Shown: positions 33,792 through 41,684 of the stretch, in pieces
Numbering within the stretch: position 1 is the stretch's first letter
How the letters are laid out: every line of letters starts with the position of its first letter
NCBI RefSeq assembly: GCF_005765165.1
Contig: NZ_VCIW01000001.1
Coordinates: forward strand, 620,001 to 684,000
Length of the DNA stretch: 64,000 nt
Direction of reading: 5' to 3'
From: Paenibacillus antri
GTDB lineage: Bacteria; Bacillota; Bacilli; Paenibacillales; YIM-B00363
The notes under the pieces: generated by a model
Database searches by the model: none
Seen by the model: the letters and a program-made list of their open reading frames with translations, nothing else
Told to the model about the DNA's origin: nothing
Position numbers and translations under genes: made by a program

Positions 33792-34694
33792 TCAGGGAAG
33801 GCGATTCTTCGTATCCATATGTCGTATGACGAAATTGCGGAACGCCTCGGCGACGAGCGGCAGCTTCTCCCCTCGCCGGCGAATCAGCCCGATCGTACGC
33901 AGCACCTGCGGCTCCGTCACCCGCACGCTCACCGGCATCATGGGGCTCGTCTCGATGAGCGCCATCTCCGGCAGCAGACTGACGCCGAGGCCGGCGGCCA
34001 CGAGTCCGCGGATCGTATCCATCTCCTCGCCCTCGAAGCCTATGCGCGGAGAGAACCCCGCCTTCCGGCACGCTTCCAGCACGATCGAACGCAATGAATA
34101 GCTCTCGCTGAACATGACGAACGAGTCGTCCTTCAGCTGCTCCAGCCGAATCGTCGTATGTCGCGCCAACAGGTGGTTAGGCGGCAGAATGATCTTCAGC
34201 TCCTCCGTCAGCAGCAGCTCCCCTTCCACTTCCTCGCGCTCCTTCGGGAACGGGGAGATGAAGGCGAGATCGATCTCTCCCTCGAGCAATTCCCGAATGA
34301 GCACGTGATACGTGCCTTGCTTCAGCACGAATTTCACGTTCGGATGCTCGGCTCGATATTCCGCGATGACGCTCGGCAGCAGATGGATGCCGAGGCTGTG
34401 CGGGAAGCCGATGCGGATTTCGCCCGCTTCCGGATTCATGAACTCCTGCAGGTCGAGCACCGCCCGATCGAGATCGGTCAGAATCGTCTCCGCGCGGCTC
34501 ATGAACAGCTTGCCGGCCGGCGTCAGCTGCAGGTTCCGCCCCTTCGGCGAAAACAGCGCCACGCCCAGCTCCTCCTCGAGCTGATGGATCTGACGGCTGA
34601 CCGCGGATTGCGCGACGCGCAGCGACTCCGCGGCGTGCGTCACGTGCTCGAGGCGCGCCACGGTAATGAAGTATTGCAATTGTCGCAGCTCCAT
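33792..34694 (-). CDS. LysR family regulator, GltC-like
   Basis: A 300-residue LysR-type regulator. The N-terminal winged helix (residues 1-60, LRQLQYFITVARLEHVTHAAESL and VAQSAVSRQIHQLEEELG, seen as AQSAVSRQIHQLEEELG) is followed by the periplasmic-binding-like effector domain. Many positions match Bacillus GltC, the activator of glutamate synthase: MELRQLQYF, GFPHSLGIHLLPSVI, EGEEMDTIRGLVAAGLGVSLLPE. No gltAB is adjacent, so assignment as GltC itself is uncertain and it might act on other genes. It starts one base after the rhomboid gene stop and is likely co-transcribed with it. Confidence 0.9.
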   Translation of the reverse strand: MELRQLQYFITVARLEHVTHAAESLRVAQSAVSRQIHQLEEELGVALFSPKGRNLQLTPAGKLFMSRAETILTDLDRAVLDLQEFMNPEAGEIRIGFPHSLGIHLLPSVIAEYRAEHPNVKFVLKQGTYHVLIRELLEGEIDLAFISPFPKEREEVEGELLLTEELKIILPPNHLLARHTTIRLEQLKDDSFVMFSESYSLRSIVLEACRKAGFSPRIGFEGEEMDTIRGLVAAGLGVSLLPEMALIETSPMMPVSVRVTEPQVLRTIGLIRRRGEKLPLVAEAFRNFVIRHMDTKNRLP

Positions 34695-34695
34695 G

Positions 34696-35316
34696 TCAGC
34701 GATACCGTCCTTGCAATACTTTGGTGTACAGCCCGTTCAGAATCAAGCCGCCGACGAACCCGCCCAAGTGCGCGTACAAATTCACGTGCGGCACGACGAT
34801 GGAGTAGACGACGCCCACGATCAGGATCGTCTGGATCGTCTTCTTCGACTGCGGATCCATCGCTTTGCGGTGGAAGATCATGTAGTACACGTACGCGCCG
34901 AAGATGCCGTAGACGGCGCCGCTGGCGCCGAGCGAGAATACTTCGCCGGCATAGAAGTTCGTGAAGATGTTGCCCATGACGGCGGAAAATAAAAACAACA
35001 CCGCGTACCGCATCGGTCCGAGCGCCCGTTCCAGCGGCGGCGCGAACACGAAAATCGCGAAGCCGTTGAACAGAAGATGTCCGAAGTCGGCATGCAGGAA
35101 CGCCGACGATATATAACGCCAATATTCGGGAACGATGCCCTGCTCCAGACTCTTCACGAATCCGCCGAATATTTGCTTCAAAATCGGTGCCGGCACGCCG
35201 TACGCCGACGCCGCGGCGGCGAATCCGACATGCGCGACGACGCAAATCGCGAGGATGATCGTGTTTACGGGATAAAAGCGAATATATTCGCGAAAGTTTT
35301 CGTACCTAAGAAACAT
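34696..35316 (-). CDS. Rhomboid family intramembrane serine protease
   Basis: A 206-residue protein with about six membrane helices. The catalytic Ser lies in SLGASGAVYGIFGAY (GASG motif, about residue 133), and the catalytic His in YAHLGGFVGGLILN in the last helix. HADFGHLLFNGFA carries the conserved loop 1/helix 2 His and Asn residues that line the active site. The family cuts transmembrane segments of other proteins; the substrate is unknown. It is divergent from tpx and is followed at once by the LysR gene. Confidence 0.93.
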   Translation of the reverse strand: MFLRYENFREYIRFYPVNTIILAICVVAHVGFAAAASAYGVPAPILKQIFGGFVKSLEQGIVPEYWRYISSAFLHADFGHLLFNGFAIFVFAPPLERALGPMRYAVLFLFSAVMGNIFTNFYAGEVFSLGASGAVYGIFGAYVYYMIFHRKAMDPQSKKTIQTILIVGVVYSIVVPHVNLYAHLGGFVGGLILNGLYTKVLQGRYR

Positions 35317-35342
35317 AAGGGGTATCGGCTCCTCTCCCGTCG

Positions 35343-35373
35343 TTGGACTTTGCCTTTCCCACCATTATATAAT
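35343..35373 (+). promoter_or_regulatory. Promoter of tpx
   Basis: TTGGAC is followed by TATATA after 17 bases and by an overlapping TATAAT after 19. The start would be about 35 bases before the tpx ATG. Confidence 0.55.
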
Positions 35374-35417
35374 ATAAAAGGTGTTTACAAGAAATGTCGA
35401 TGAGGAGGAATTATGAA

Positions 35418-35936
35418 ATGGCAGTCGAAAGAACCGGAGTAGCTACGCTGAAGGGCAACCCGCTGACGTTGGTGGGTCCCGAATTGAAAGCGGGCGACCA
35501 AGCTCCCGATTTCACCGTAAATAAAAGTCTCGTCGATTCCGCATCCCTGAAGGATTTCGCGGGCAAAATCAAGCTCGTCAGCGTCGTTCCTTCGATCGAC
35601 ACGGGCGTATGCGACGCGCAGACGCGCCGCTTCAACGAAGAAGCGTCGAAGCTCGGCGACAACGTCGTCGTCATTACGATCTCCAACGACCTGCCGATGG
35701 CGCAAGGCCGCTGGTGCGGGGCCGCCGGCATCGACAAAGTCACGATGCTGTCGGATTACAAGAACGTCTCCTTCGGCGACGCGTACGGCGTACATATCAA
35801 GGAACTGCGCCTCTTGATGCGTTCGATCTTCGTCATCGATCAGAACGACAAGATCGCTTACGTCGAATACTTGTCCGAGATGACCGAGCATCCGAATTAC
35901 GAAGCGGCGTTGGAAGCCGTCCGCGCGCTGCAATAA
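35418..35936 (+). CDS. Thiol peroxidase
   Basis: The 172-residue atypical 2-Cys peroxiredoxin reduces hydroperoxides with electrons from thioredoxin. The peroxidatic Cys65 lies in [15 protein letters not shown], and the resolving Cys100 in GRWCGAAGI; both fit the Tpx class. The N-terminal VTLKG-type hairpin is present as [16 protein letters not shown] at 35418 follows GAGGAGGAA; an in-frame upstream start at 35394 lacks a site of its own. The gene is monocistronic with its own promoter and terminator. Confidence 0.96.
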   Translation: MAVERTGVATLKGNPLTLVGPELKAGDQAPDFTVNKSLVDSASLKDFAGKIKLVSVVPSIDTGVCDAQTRRFNEEASKLGDNVVVITISNDLPMAQGRWCGAAGIDKVTMLSDYKNVSFGDAYGVHIKELRLLMRSIFVIDQNDKIAYVEYLSEMTEHPNYEAALEAVRALQ

Positions 35937-35950
35937 ATTTCTGCCATAGG

Positions 35951-35980
35951 CCGTCCCGTCCGCGGGGCGGTTTTTTTTTG
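35951..35980 (+). terminator. Terminator after tpx
   Basis: CCGTCCCG pairs with CGGGGCGG around TCCG, followed by nine T residues. Confidence 0.88.
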
Positions 35981-35982
35981 CG

Positions 35983-36010
35983 CAAAAAAAAAGAAGGCCG
36001 CAGCCCTCTT
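35983..36010 (-). terminator. Terminator after the DUF1499-like gene
   Basis: On the minus strand GAAGAGGGC and GGCCTTC form an imperfect stem around TGC, followed by nine T residues. It faces the tpx terminator. Confidence 0.7.
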
Positions 36011-36011
36011 C

Positions 36012-36401
36012 CTAGTTCGAGATTTTATGTTCCTTCAGCTTCGCGTCGATCGACTTGAAGATGTCCAGGATCGTACGGTAGTTCGAGCCGAGATCGCCTA
36101 GCGAGCCGCGCGACGCCGAATAGATGTCGATAGCGGATTTCAACGGGTTGAGCGAAAATACCGTCAACGTGATATCCTGCACTCGTCCGGTGACCGTTCG
36201 CTTCTCGAGCACGATCTCCCCGACGTTCTTCACCTCATGCAGCAGCTTATACCCCGGTTTCTTCTTGAGGATCGAGATGACCTCTTCCCACAGCTTATCG
36301 CGAGACAGCTTATAGTACCTCGTCTTCAATTCCGGCCGGGTCGCTTTCTCCCCCGTCTGCTCGTGACTGCGGATCAGTCCGATGAGCGTTCTCTTTAACA
36401 A
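36012..36401 (-). CDS. DUF1499-like protein, unknown function
   Basis: A 129-residue protein whose core (about residues 30-125) resembles the DUF1499 fold. After YYKLSRDKLWEEVISILKK come two beta strands, and the motif DIYSASRGSLGDLGSNYRTI matches the family's characteristic R-S-x-S-R-x-G-x-x-D-x-G-x-N pattern. No signal peptide is visible. The start is read as TTG at 36401, six bases after AAGGGGGG; an ATG at 36470 would give an implausible N-terminus without a ribosome site. Its function is unknown. Confidence 0.7.
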   Translation of the reverse strand: MLKRTLIGLIRSHEQTGEKATRPELKTRYYKLSRDKLWEEVISILKKKPGYKLLHEVKNVGEIVLEKRTVTGRVQDITLTVFSLNPLKSAIDIYSASRGSLGDLGSNYRTILDIFKSIDAKLKEHKISN

Positions 36402-36528
36402 AACCGTTCCCCCCTTGGTTCTCCGCACCCGTTGCCAAACTACTTTAACCATCTTACCACTACTTGGCACGATCCGGCAAACCGGAATCCGGAAAAAAAT
36501 CGGCGACGAACGTCGACAAGAGGCTCCG

Positions 36529-37323
36529 CTACATACAGAAAATGTGTTTCCCGATCCGTTTAATCTGCGGCCGGCTCCAAATCCACTTCGACGTCGCGGT
36601 CACCGGATTGAAATAATACATCGCGCCGCCGGACGGGTCCCAGCCGTTCAACGCGTCGTTGACGGCCTTGTGCGCCGACTCGTTCGGCTCGAGCCAAATT
36701 TGACCGTCGTCGACCGCGGTGAACGCCCCCGGTTGGAAGACGACGCCCGAGATCGTGTTCGGGAACGCCGGGTTGTTAATGCGGTTGAGCACGACGGCGG
36801 CGACGGCGACTTGCCCTTCGTACGGCTCCCCGCGCGCTTCGCCGTGGACGGTTCGCGCGAGGATCATCAGGTCCTCGCGGCTGAAGCCGGACGTCGACTT
36901 CGTCGGCGACCCGGCGCTCGCGTTGCGCCTCGGCGCGCTGCCGCCGGCGACGTATTCGGCCAAGTACGAAGAGTTCCACCCTTTCGTTGCGTTGCCCAGC
37001 TTCAGCTTCGTCTGCGGGCCGACCCGTCCGTCCGCCGGCAGGCCGAACTCGCGTTGGAAGCCGACGACCGCCGTTCGCGTGCCGCTGCCGAAGCTGCCGT
37101 CGACGATGCCCCCATAGAACCCTAGGAACCGCAGCCGCGACTGCAGCTCCGCGACGTCGTCCCCGGTATCGCCCTGCTCCATGATCCAATACCATTCCGC
37201 GAACGAAAGAATCGGCTGCGGCGCGACGGCGACGCCGGCCGCGAGCAGCGCGGCGCACATCGCCACCTTAACCAACCAAAAAAGGCGGCCTCTCGGCCGC
37301 CGCGAACGTTCCTGTTCCTTCAT
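36529..37323 (-). CDS. Spore cortex-lytic enzyme SleB
   Basis: The 264-residue germination enzyme cuts cortex peptidoglycan. It has a signal/membrane segment (about residues 16-36), a peptidoglycan-binding domain (about 50-105, GDDVAELQSRLRFLGFYGG and FGSGTRTAVVGFQREFGL), a short linker, and the SleB hydrolase domain with the catalytic Glu in ARTVHGEARGEPYEGQVAVA. The ATG at 37323 is chosen over one at 37344 because a sigma-G-type promoter ends at 37358, which leaves no room for a ribosome site before 37344, while GGGAGG precedes 37323. No ypeB partner gene follows. Confidence 0.95.
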   Translation of the reverse strand: MKEQERSRRPRGRLFWLVKVAMCAALLAAGVAVAPQPILSFAEWYWIMEQGDTGDDVAELQSRLRFLGFYGGIVDGSFGSGTRTAVVGFQREFGLPADGRVGPQTKLKLGNATKGWNSSYLAEYVAGGSAPRRNASAGSPTKSTSGFSREDLMILARTVHGEARGEPYEGQVAVAAVVLNRINNPAFPNTISGVVFQPGAFTAVDDGQIWLEPNESAHKAVNDALNGWDPSGGAMYYFNPVTATSKWIWSRPQIKRIGKHIFCM

Positions 37324-37357
37324 CAGTTCCGCCTCCCGAGTCATGCTGTCGTCCCCT

Positions 37358-37386
37358 TAGTATGTAAAAATCGGGCGAACGTATGC
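37358..37386 (-). promoter_or_regulatory. Sigma-G promoter of sleB
   Basis: On the minus strand GCATA and CATACTA are separated by 17 bases, a full match to the forespore sigma-G consensus. It implies late expression inside the forespore. Confidence 0.75.
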
Positions 37387-37399
37387 ATGATTCAAGGCA

Positions 37400-37587
37400 C
37401 AAAAAAACCCGCCTATGCCGTTGGAAATCTGTTTCGAAACCTGCTATCGCAGGTGGGTGTCCGCAGCGCGCTTTTGACGTCCCTTCGCGAGGGCATGCCA
37501 GCCACGACGACCATATGAGACTCCCGGGAAACAATCATTGGTTCAAAACAAATATTCCGTAACGTACATCGCAGGTTGTTTTGTTGT
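37400..37587 (-). ncRNA. 6S RNA
   Basis: A transcript of about 188 bases is predicted on the minus strand between sleB and the YesL-family gene, behind a good sigma-A promoter. The two ends pair (ACAAAACAACCUGC with GCGGGUUUUUUUGU), which gives the closing stem of 6S RNA. The 3' part holds the conserved GCGGACACCCACCUGC and CGGCAUAGGCGGGUUUUU segments seen in Firmicute 6S RNAs, and the middle is long and partly unpaired as needed for RNA polymerase binding. The RNA traps sigma-A polymerase in stationary phase. Family identity rests on my recognition of these blocks. Confidence 0.78.
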
Positions 37588-37593
37588 AGCTTT

Positions 37594-37622
37594 ATTATAT
37601 CCATATCCGGAGGGAAAGTAAA
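37594..37622 (-). promoter_or_regulatory. Sigma-A promoter of the 6S RNA gene
   Basis: On the minus strand TTTACT and TATAAT are separated by 17 bases. The start would be near 37587. Confidence 0.75.
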
Positions 37623-37650
37623 CGGAACATCCCGGTACTTTCGCTCGAAT

Positions 37651-38424
37651 TTACCGGCCGGCTTGACCGTTCTCCGCATCGGCCTCCGCCGCCGCTTGTT
37701 CCGCCTGCTCCGCGCGCTTCGCCTCGAGCTCTTCCTGCTTCGTCATGATCTTGCGGAAGCCGTTGTGGAAGTGCCAGAACGTCACGATCGCGATCAGGCT
37801 GCCCGTGAAGAACGGCAGCAGGAACGTAAATTGGAAAATGCTGATGTACAGCACGACGACGTTCGAGACGCCGATCAGCACCGTACGAACCGGTTGACCG
37901 ATCGTAATGAGCAGCGCGTTCTTGATTAATTGAAGCGTCTTCATATGCAGGTGCACGATAATGCAGAAGAAGTTGAACACCGCGAGGAACGCCATGACCG
38001 TCAGCGCGATGAACAAGTACGCCAGCAGACCGGTATACCCCGTCTGTCCCGCATAGAAGCGGAAATTAAAAAACAGGACGGTCAGCAGCACCATAAAGAA
38101 AATGCCGCCGATCATGCTCTGTAGATAATTCTCCTTATACGACCGGAAGAACGTCTTCAGCAGCGGGACGTCCCCGTCTCCCGTCACCCACTTGCGCGCG
38201 AGCGCGAACATCGCGGACGTCGACGGAAACAGCGTGAACGGCGCGAGGACGGCGATCGCCAGCAAGAACGCCTGAACCTGCTGTTCGTCCGTCGCGACGA
38301 ACAAGTTCAGCACGAAGAAAAATACAGGGAACGCCGTAACAATCCACAATACGTTGGTCACCGACAAGCGCATGATCCACTCCGAGATGCGATAAAACCC
38401 GCCCATCAGTCCGCGAAATTCCAC
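37651..38424 (-). CDS. YesL family (DUF624) membrane protein
   Basis: The 257-residue protein has about five membrane segments and a charged C-terminal tail (about residues 225-257) rich in Glu, Ala and Lys. The start region FYRISEWIMRLSVTNVLWI and the following FPSTSAMFALARKWV are typical of the YesL/DUF624 family, often found near sugar ABC genes but of unknown function. GTG at 38424 follows AGGAGAGG by seven bases; the ATG frame to 38463 has no such site. The gene lies upstream of the 6S RNA gene on the same strand. Confidence 0.87.
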   Translation of the reverse strand: MEFRGLMGGFYRISEWIMRLSVTNVLWIVTAFPVFFFVLNLFVATDEQQVQAFLLAIAVLAPFTLFPSTSAMFALARKWVTGDGDVPLLKTFFRSYKENYLQSMIGGIFFMVLLTVLFFNFRFYAGQTGYTGLLAYLFIALTVMAFLAVFNFFCIIVHLHMKTLQLIKNALLITIGQPVRTVLIGVSNVVVLYISIFQFTFLLPFFTGSLIAIVTFWHFHNGFRKIMTKQEELEAKRAEQAEQAAAEADAENGQAGR

Positions 38425-38505
38425 GTAGCAACCTCTCCTGCCAAGTTTTCTTCTATCATACACTTCGTGAAGGGCGAGTCACAAGGGAATGTCCGAAAAA
38501 GCGGA

Positions 38506-38542
38506 AAAGAAACCGCTCCGGGAAAACTCCGGAGCGGTTTCG
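38506..38542 (-). terminator. Terminator after the helicase gene
   Basis: On the minus strand AAACCGCTCCGG and CCGGAGCGGTTT form a 12-bp perfect stem around AGTTTTC, followed by CTTTT. Confidence 0.82.
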
Positions 38543-38553
38543 TTCCCTGCTTC

Positions 38554-40191
38554 TTATTGATCCCCGCCGCCGTCGTCGCTGCGGGAACGCGTGCCCGCGC
38601 CGACCGGACGACGTCCGCCGTAGTTCGGACGGTCGCCGTACCCGCCGTTGCCGCCGTTCCGGCTGCTGCCGCCGCCATAGCCGCCGCGATCGCCGCCGCC
38701 GTACCCGCCGCGATCGCCGCCGCCGCCGTAACGGCGCTCGCCGCCGCCACCGCCGCCGTAGCGACGCTCGCCGCCGCCGCTGCGACCGCCGTAGCCGCCG
38801 CCGCCGTACCCGCCGCCTACGCGGCGACCGGAGCCGCGTACGTCCGGCTTGCGCTTCTTCGCGCGAATCGGATCTTCCGGCGTGAGCGCGACTTCGACGT
38901 CTTTCTTCTCGCCGCCCGTGAGCAGCTTCATCGCCGCCGCGATCAAGTGCACGCTGTCGAATTGCTCCAGCATCTGAATCGCCGTGCCCTTGAATTCGTT
39001 GAAATCTTCGTTCTGCACGATTTCAAGGATGCGCTCCGCCACGATCTTCTGCTTGCCTTCGATCGCCTCGGCGATCGTCGGCACGTTCCGCTTCGGAATC
39101 TTATGGCGCGTAATCTTCTCGATGAAGTGCAGGTGGTCGATCTCGCGAGGCGTGACGAACGACCAAGCGGTGCCTTCCTTGCCGGCGCGGCCCGTACGGC
39201 CGATCCGGTGCACGTAGGATTCCGGATCCTGCGGCAAATCGAAATTGATGACGTGCGTGACGCCCGAGACGTCGAGGCCGCGCGCCGCGACGTCCGTCGC
39301 CACGAGCACGTCGATGCTTCCGTCGCGGAACTTCCGCATGACGGCGTCGCGCATGTTCTGGGACAGGTCGCCGTGCAGACCGTCCGCGGAATAGCCGCGC
39401 TTCTGCAGCGCCTCGGACAGCTCGTCGACGCGGCGCTTCGTCCGGCCGAAGATGATCGCGAGCTCCGGCGACTCCATGTCGAGCAAGCGGCACAGCGCGT
39501 CGAATTTACCGCGTTCGTGCACCTCGATGTAAGACTGCTGGATGAGCGGCGCGCTCACTTGCTTCGGAACGACCGAGACGTGCTTCGGATTTTTCAAGAA
39601 CTGCTGCGCAAGTCGCTGAATGTTCGACGGCATCGTCGCCGAAAACAGCATCGTCTGCCGCTCTTCGGGCACGGACGTAAGGATCGCCTGGATATCCTCC
39701 AAGAAGCCCATGTCGAGCATCTCGTCGGCTTCGTCGAGCACGACGAAACGAACGTCGTCGAGCTTCAGCGTTTTCCGATTAATGTGATCCTGCAGACGCC
39801 CCGGCGTACCGATGACGACTTGCGGCCCAGGCCGCTTCTTCAACGCCCGGATTTGCCGGCCGATGTCTTGACCGCCGTAGATCGGCAGCGTGTTGATCCC
39901 TTTAAACCGTGCCAGCTTGCCGATTTCGTCGGCGACCTGGATCGCGAGTTCCCGCGTCGGACACATGATGAGAGCGGCGACCTTCTCTTCGGACGGGTCG
40001 ATCGTCTGGATGAGCGGAATCGCGAACGCCGCCGTCTTCCCCGTGCCGGTTTGCGCTTGGCCGATCAAGTCGCGGCCTTCGAGCGCGATCGGAATCGCCT
40101 TCTCCTGGATCGGGGTCGACTCCTCGAACCCCATCTCCGTGATGGCCCTAAGGACTTTCGCCTCCAGGCCGAATTCGCTGAACGTTTTCAA
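38554..40191 (-). CDS. DEAD-box RNA helicase, CshA type
   Basis: A 545-residue ATP-dependent RNA helicase. The two RecA domains carry all motifs: Q motif, [11 protein letters not shown] (I), PTRELAIQ (Ia), GTPGRLQDH (Ib), [11 protein letters not shown] (II), FSATMP (III), DVAARGLDV (V) and [10 protein letters not shown] (VI). A helical region of about 90 residues follows, then a basic low-complexity tail of about 75 residues made of [14 protein letters not shown] and DRGGYGGG repeats. TTG at 40191 gives the usual start [17 protein letters not shown]; an earlier in-frame TTG has no ribosome site. It acts in mRNA turnover, ribosome assembly and cold adaptation in relatives. The leader carries a terminator-like hairpin. 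Confidence 0.95.
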   Translation of the reverse strand: MKTFSEFGLEAKVLRAITEMGFEESTPIQEKAIPIALEGRDLIGQAQTGTGKTAAFAIPLIQTIDPSEEKVAALIMCPTRELAIQVADEIGKLARFKGINTLPIYGGQDIGRQIRALKKRPGPQVVIGTPGRLQDHINRKTLKLDDVRFVVLDEADEMLDMGFLEDIQAILTSVPEERQTMLFSATMPSNIQRLAQQFLKNPKHVSVVPKQVSAPLIQQSYIEVHERGKFDALCRLLDMESPELAIIFGRTKRRVDELSEALQKRGYSADGLHGDLSQNMRDAVMRKFRDGSIDVLVATDVAARGLDVSGVTHVINFDLPQDPESYVHRIGRTGRAGKEGTAWSFVTPREIDHLHFIEKITRHKIPKRNVPTIAEAIEGKQKIVAERILEIVQNEDFNEFKGTAIQMLEQFDSVHLIAAAMKLLTGGEKKDVEVALTPEDPIRAKKRKPDVRGSGRRVGGGYGGGGYGGRSGGGERRYGGGGGGERRYGGGGDRGGYGGGDRGGYGGGSSRNGGNGGYGDRPNYGGRRPVGAGTRSRSDDGGGDQ

Positions 40192-40311
40192 ATTTGCTTC
40201 AAACTCCTTTACCAATATGGTCTGCGAACGATACTCTTAAGCCGCTTCAGACCAGACACGCAGGTACTTCTCCCTCGAGCCGAATTTCCATTAGACCGGG
40301 CACACTACCCG

Positions 40312-40340
40312 AAAAAAAAGCATTTTCCTATGCGGAAAAT
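40312..40340 (-). terminator. Terminator-like hairpin in the helicase leader
   Basis: On the minus strand ATTTTCC-GCATA-GGAAAAT is followed by GC and eight T residues. It lies about 20-50 bases after the predicted transcription start and about 120 bases before the helicase start codon, so it could act as a transcription attenuator. Confidence 0.6.
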
Positions 40341-40367
40341 ACTAGCGCACTTAAGAATATAACCCCT

Positions 40368-40376
40368 ATTATAGCA
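40368..40376 (-). promoter_or_regulatory. Extended -10 promoter of the helicase gene
   Basis: On the minus strand TGCTATAAT forms an extended -10 element. The start near 40361 implies an untranslated leader of about 170 bases. Confidence 0.55.
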
Positions 40377-40447
40377 TATGAAAAGTTTTCATTTCCAGTT
40401 TGGCGGAATGGGAAACGTCTCATAATAATTCTAGAGGTGACATTCAA

Positions 40448-41278
40448 GTGACGACACGGGCAAGAACGGTTCGGGAGTGCCTATCCATCATCGGCGGGGC
40501 CGTCCTGATCGCGGCAGGTTTCAACGGGTTCCTGATCCCCCACCAGCTGTTAAGCGGCGGAGTGTCCGGCATCTCCATGCTGATCGGATACGTTGCGCAT
40601 TGGAATATCGGATGGTTATATCTTGTGTTAAATCTGCCCCTTTTTATTTGGGGGTGGGTGCTTATCGGCAAGCGCTTCGTGGTCCTCAGCTTCCTCTCCG
40701 TCATCGCGACCGTCGTCGCGATGCAGCTCATCCCCGAGACCCGGTTCAATCAGGACCCGACGATCGCGTCCGTCTTCGGCGGCGTCCTCGTCGGCATCGG
40801 CACGGGCTTGTCGTTCCGCGCGGGAGGCTCGACGGGCGGCTTCGATATCATCGGCTCTATCGTGCTGCGCAAGTACGATTTCCCTTTAGGCGAGTTTCTA
40901 TTCGGACTTAACGGGGTCGTCATCGTCGCGCTAGGGCTCATGGAACGCAATTGGGATTTGGCATTATATTCGACCGTCTCGATCTTTGTCACCGGCAAGG
41001 TGATCGACGTCGTGCATACGAGGCATGTGAAAATCACGGCGTTCATCGTCTCGACCAAGAAAGACGAGATGCTCGCGAAGCTGTTGGCCGTGCCGCGCGG
41101 CGTCACCGTCATCAAGACCCAGGGCGGATATTCCCAGAGCGATAACCACATGCTCATGACGGTAACGACGCGATACGAGCTTCAAGGATTGCTGAAGACG
41201 GTGCGCGACATCGACCCGAACGCGTTCGTCAATATGGTCGAAACGGTAGGCGTCATGGGCTTGTTCCGCAGAGAATAA
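40448..41278 (+). CDS. YitT family membrane protein
   Basis: The 276-residue protein has about five membrane segments in residues 10-190 (DUF161) and a C-terminal DUF2179 domain (about 195-275, KITAFIVSTKKDEMLAKLL and GVTVIKTQGGYSQ) that probably binds a ligand in the cytoplasm. Family marks are GFNGFLIPHQLLSGGVSGISM and GLSFRAGGSTGGFDIIG. Its function is unknown in all relatives. GTG at 40448 follows AGAGGTGA by seven bases. It is divergent from the helicase gene. Confidence 0.91.
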   Translation: MTTRARTVRECLSIIGGAVLIAAGFNGFLIPHQLLSGGVSGISMLIGYVAHWNIGWLYLVLNLPLFIWGWVLIGKRFVVLSFLSVIATVVAMQLIPETRFNQDPTIASVFGGVLVGIGTGLSFRAGGSTGGFDIIGSIVLRKYDFPLGEFLFGLNGVVIVALGLMERNWDLALYSTVSIFVTGKVIDVVHTRHVKITAFIVSTKKDEMLAKLLAVPRGVTVIKTQGGYSQSDNHMLMTVTTRYELQGLLKTVRDIDPNAFVNMVETVGVMGLFRRE

Positions 41279-41474
41279 CGTTCACGAATCCGCCTTGAAT
41301 GACATGCGCCTGACGTCATCGCGTAGGCTCCAGGGGATTTTTTCGCGCCGCCGGGACTAACCATAGGTCAATAAAGGGATGAAAATGAGGAAAAGGCGAA
41401 CGTTATCTTTAAGTCATTCGGAAACATTCGTGTTTTCCCCGGATTTTTTCTCGAATGCTGTCGACTTTCCGTTC

Positions 41475-41502
41475 TTGTAAAAGAAAAAATGTATAGTATA
41501 AT
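41475..41502 (+). promoter_or_regulatory. Sigma-A promoter of the nucleoside ABC operon
   Basis: TTGTAA and TATAAT are separated by 16 bases. The start near 41509 gives a leader of about 175 bases. From 41279 to 41474 no gene or strong terminator was recognised. Confidence 0.7.
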
Positions 41503-41508
41503 AACCAC

Positions 41509-41684
41509 TGTACAAATCATTGTTGTTCCCATTGCATGACCAACGAATCAGGAGGTGTGAACCACTCTTTTTCGCATAATTGCTTACATACCAGCGAATG
41601 ATGTAGGTAGCTTTTTCGGGAACGACTCCAACTCATGTGCTTAACCAAAATTTTTATAATTTCTAAACGGGGGTAATGGATTCA
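41509..41684 (+). other. Long untranslated leader of the BMP-type ABC operon
   Basis: The region holds no gene. It contains a perfect ribosome-binding sequence AGGAGGTG at 41550-41557 with no well-placed start behind it (the nearest GTG, at 41557, opens a 14-codon frame but lies too close). GTTCCC at 41525 and GGGAAC at 41618 can close a long-range helix, with TTACAT/ATGTAG pairing inside. It does not fit the purine riboswitch core. A cis-acting role is possible. Confidence 0.4.

Noticed and set aside
38467-40362. 631-codon open frame on the plus strand
   Set aside because: It is antisense to the complete helicase gene. The product is Ala/Arg/Val-rich low complexity without domains.
41557-41601. 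14-codon leader peptide (GTG start) in the nucleoside ABC leader
   Set aside because: The GTG lies only one or two bases after GGAGG, too close for initiation.
41509-41684. Purine riboswitch
   Set aside because: The conserved core of purine riboswitches was not found.
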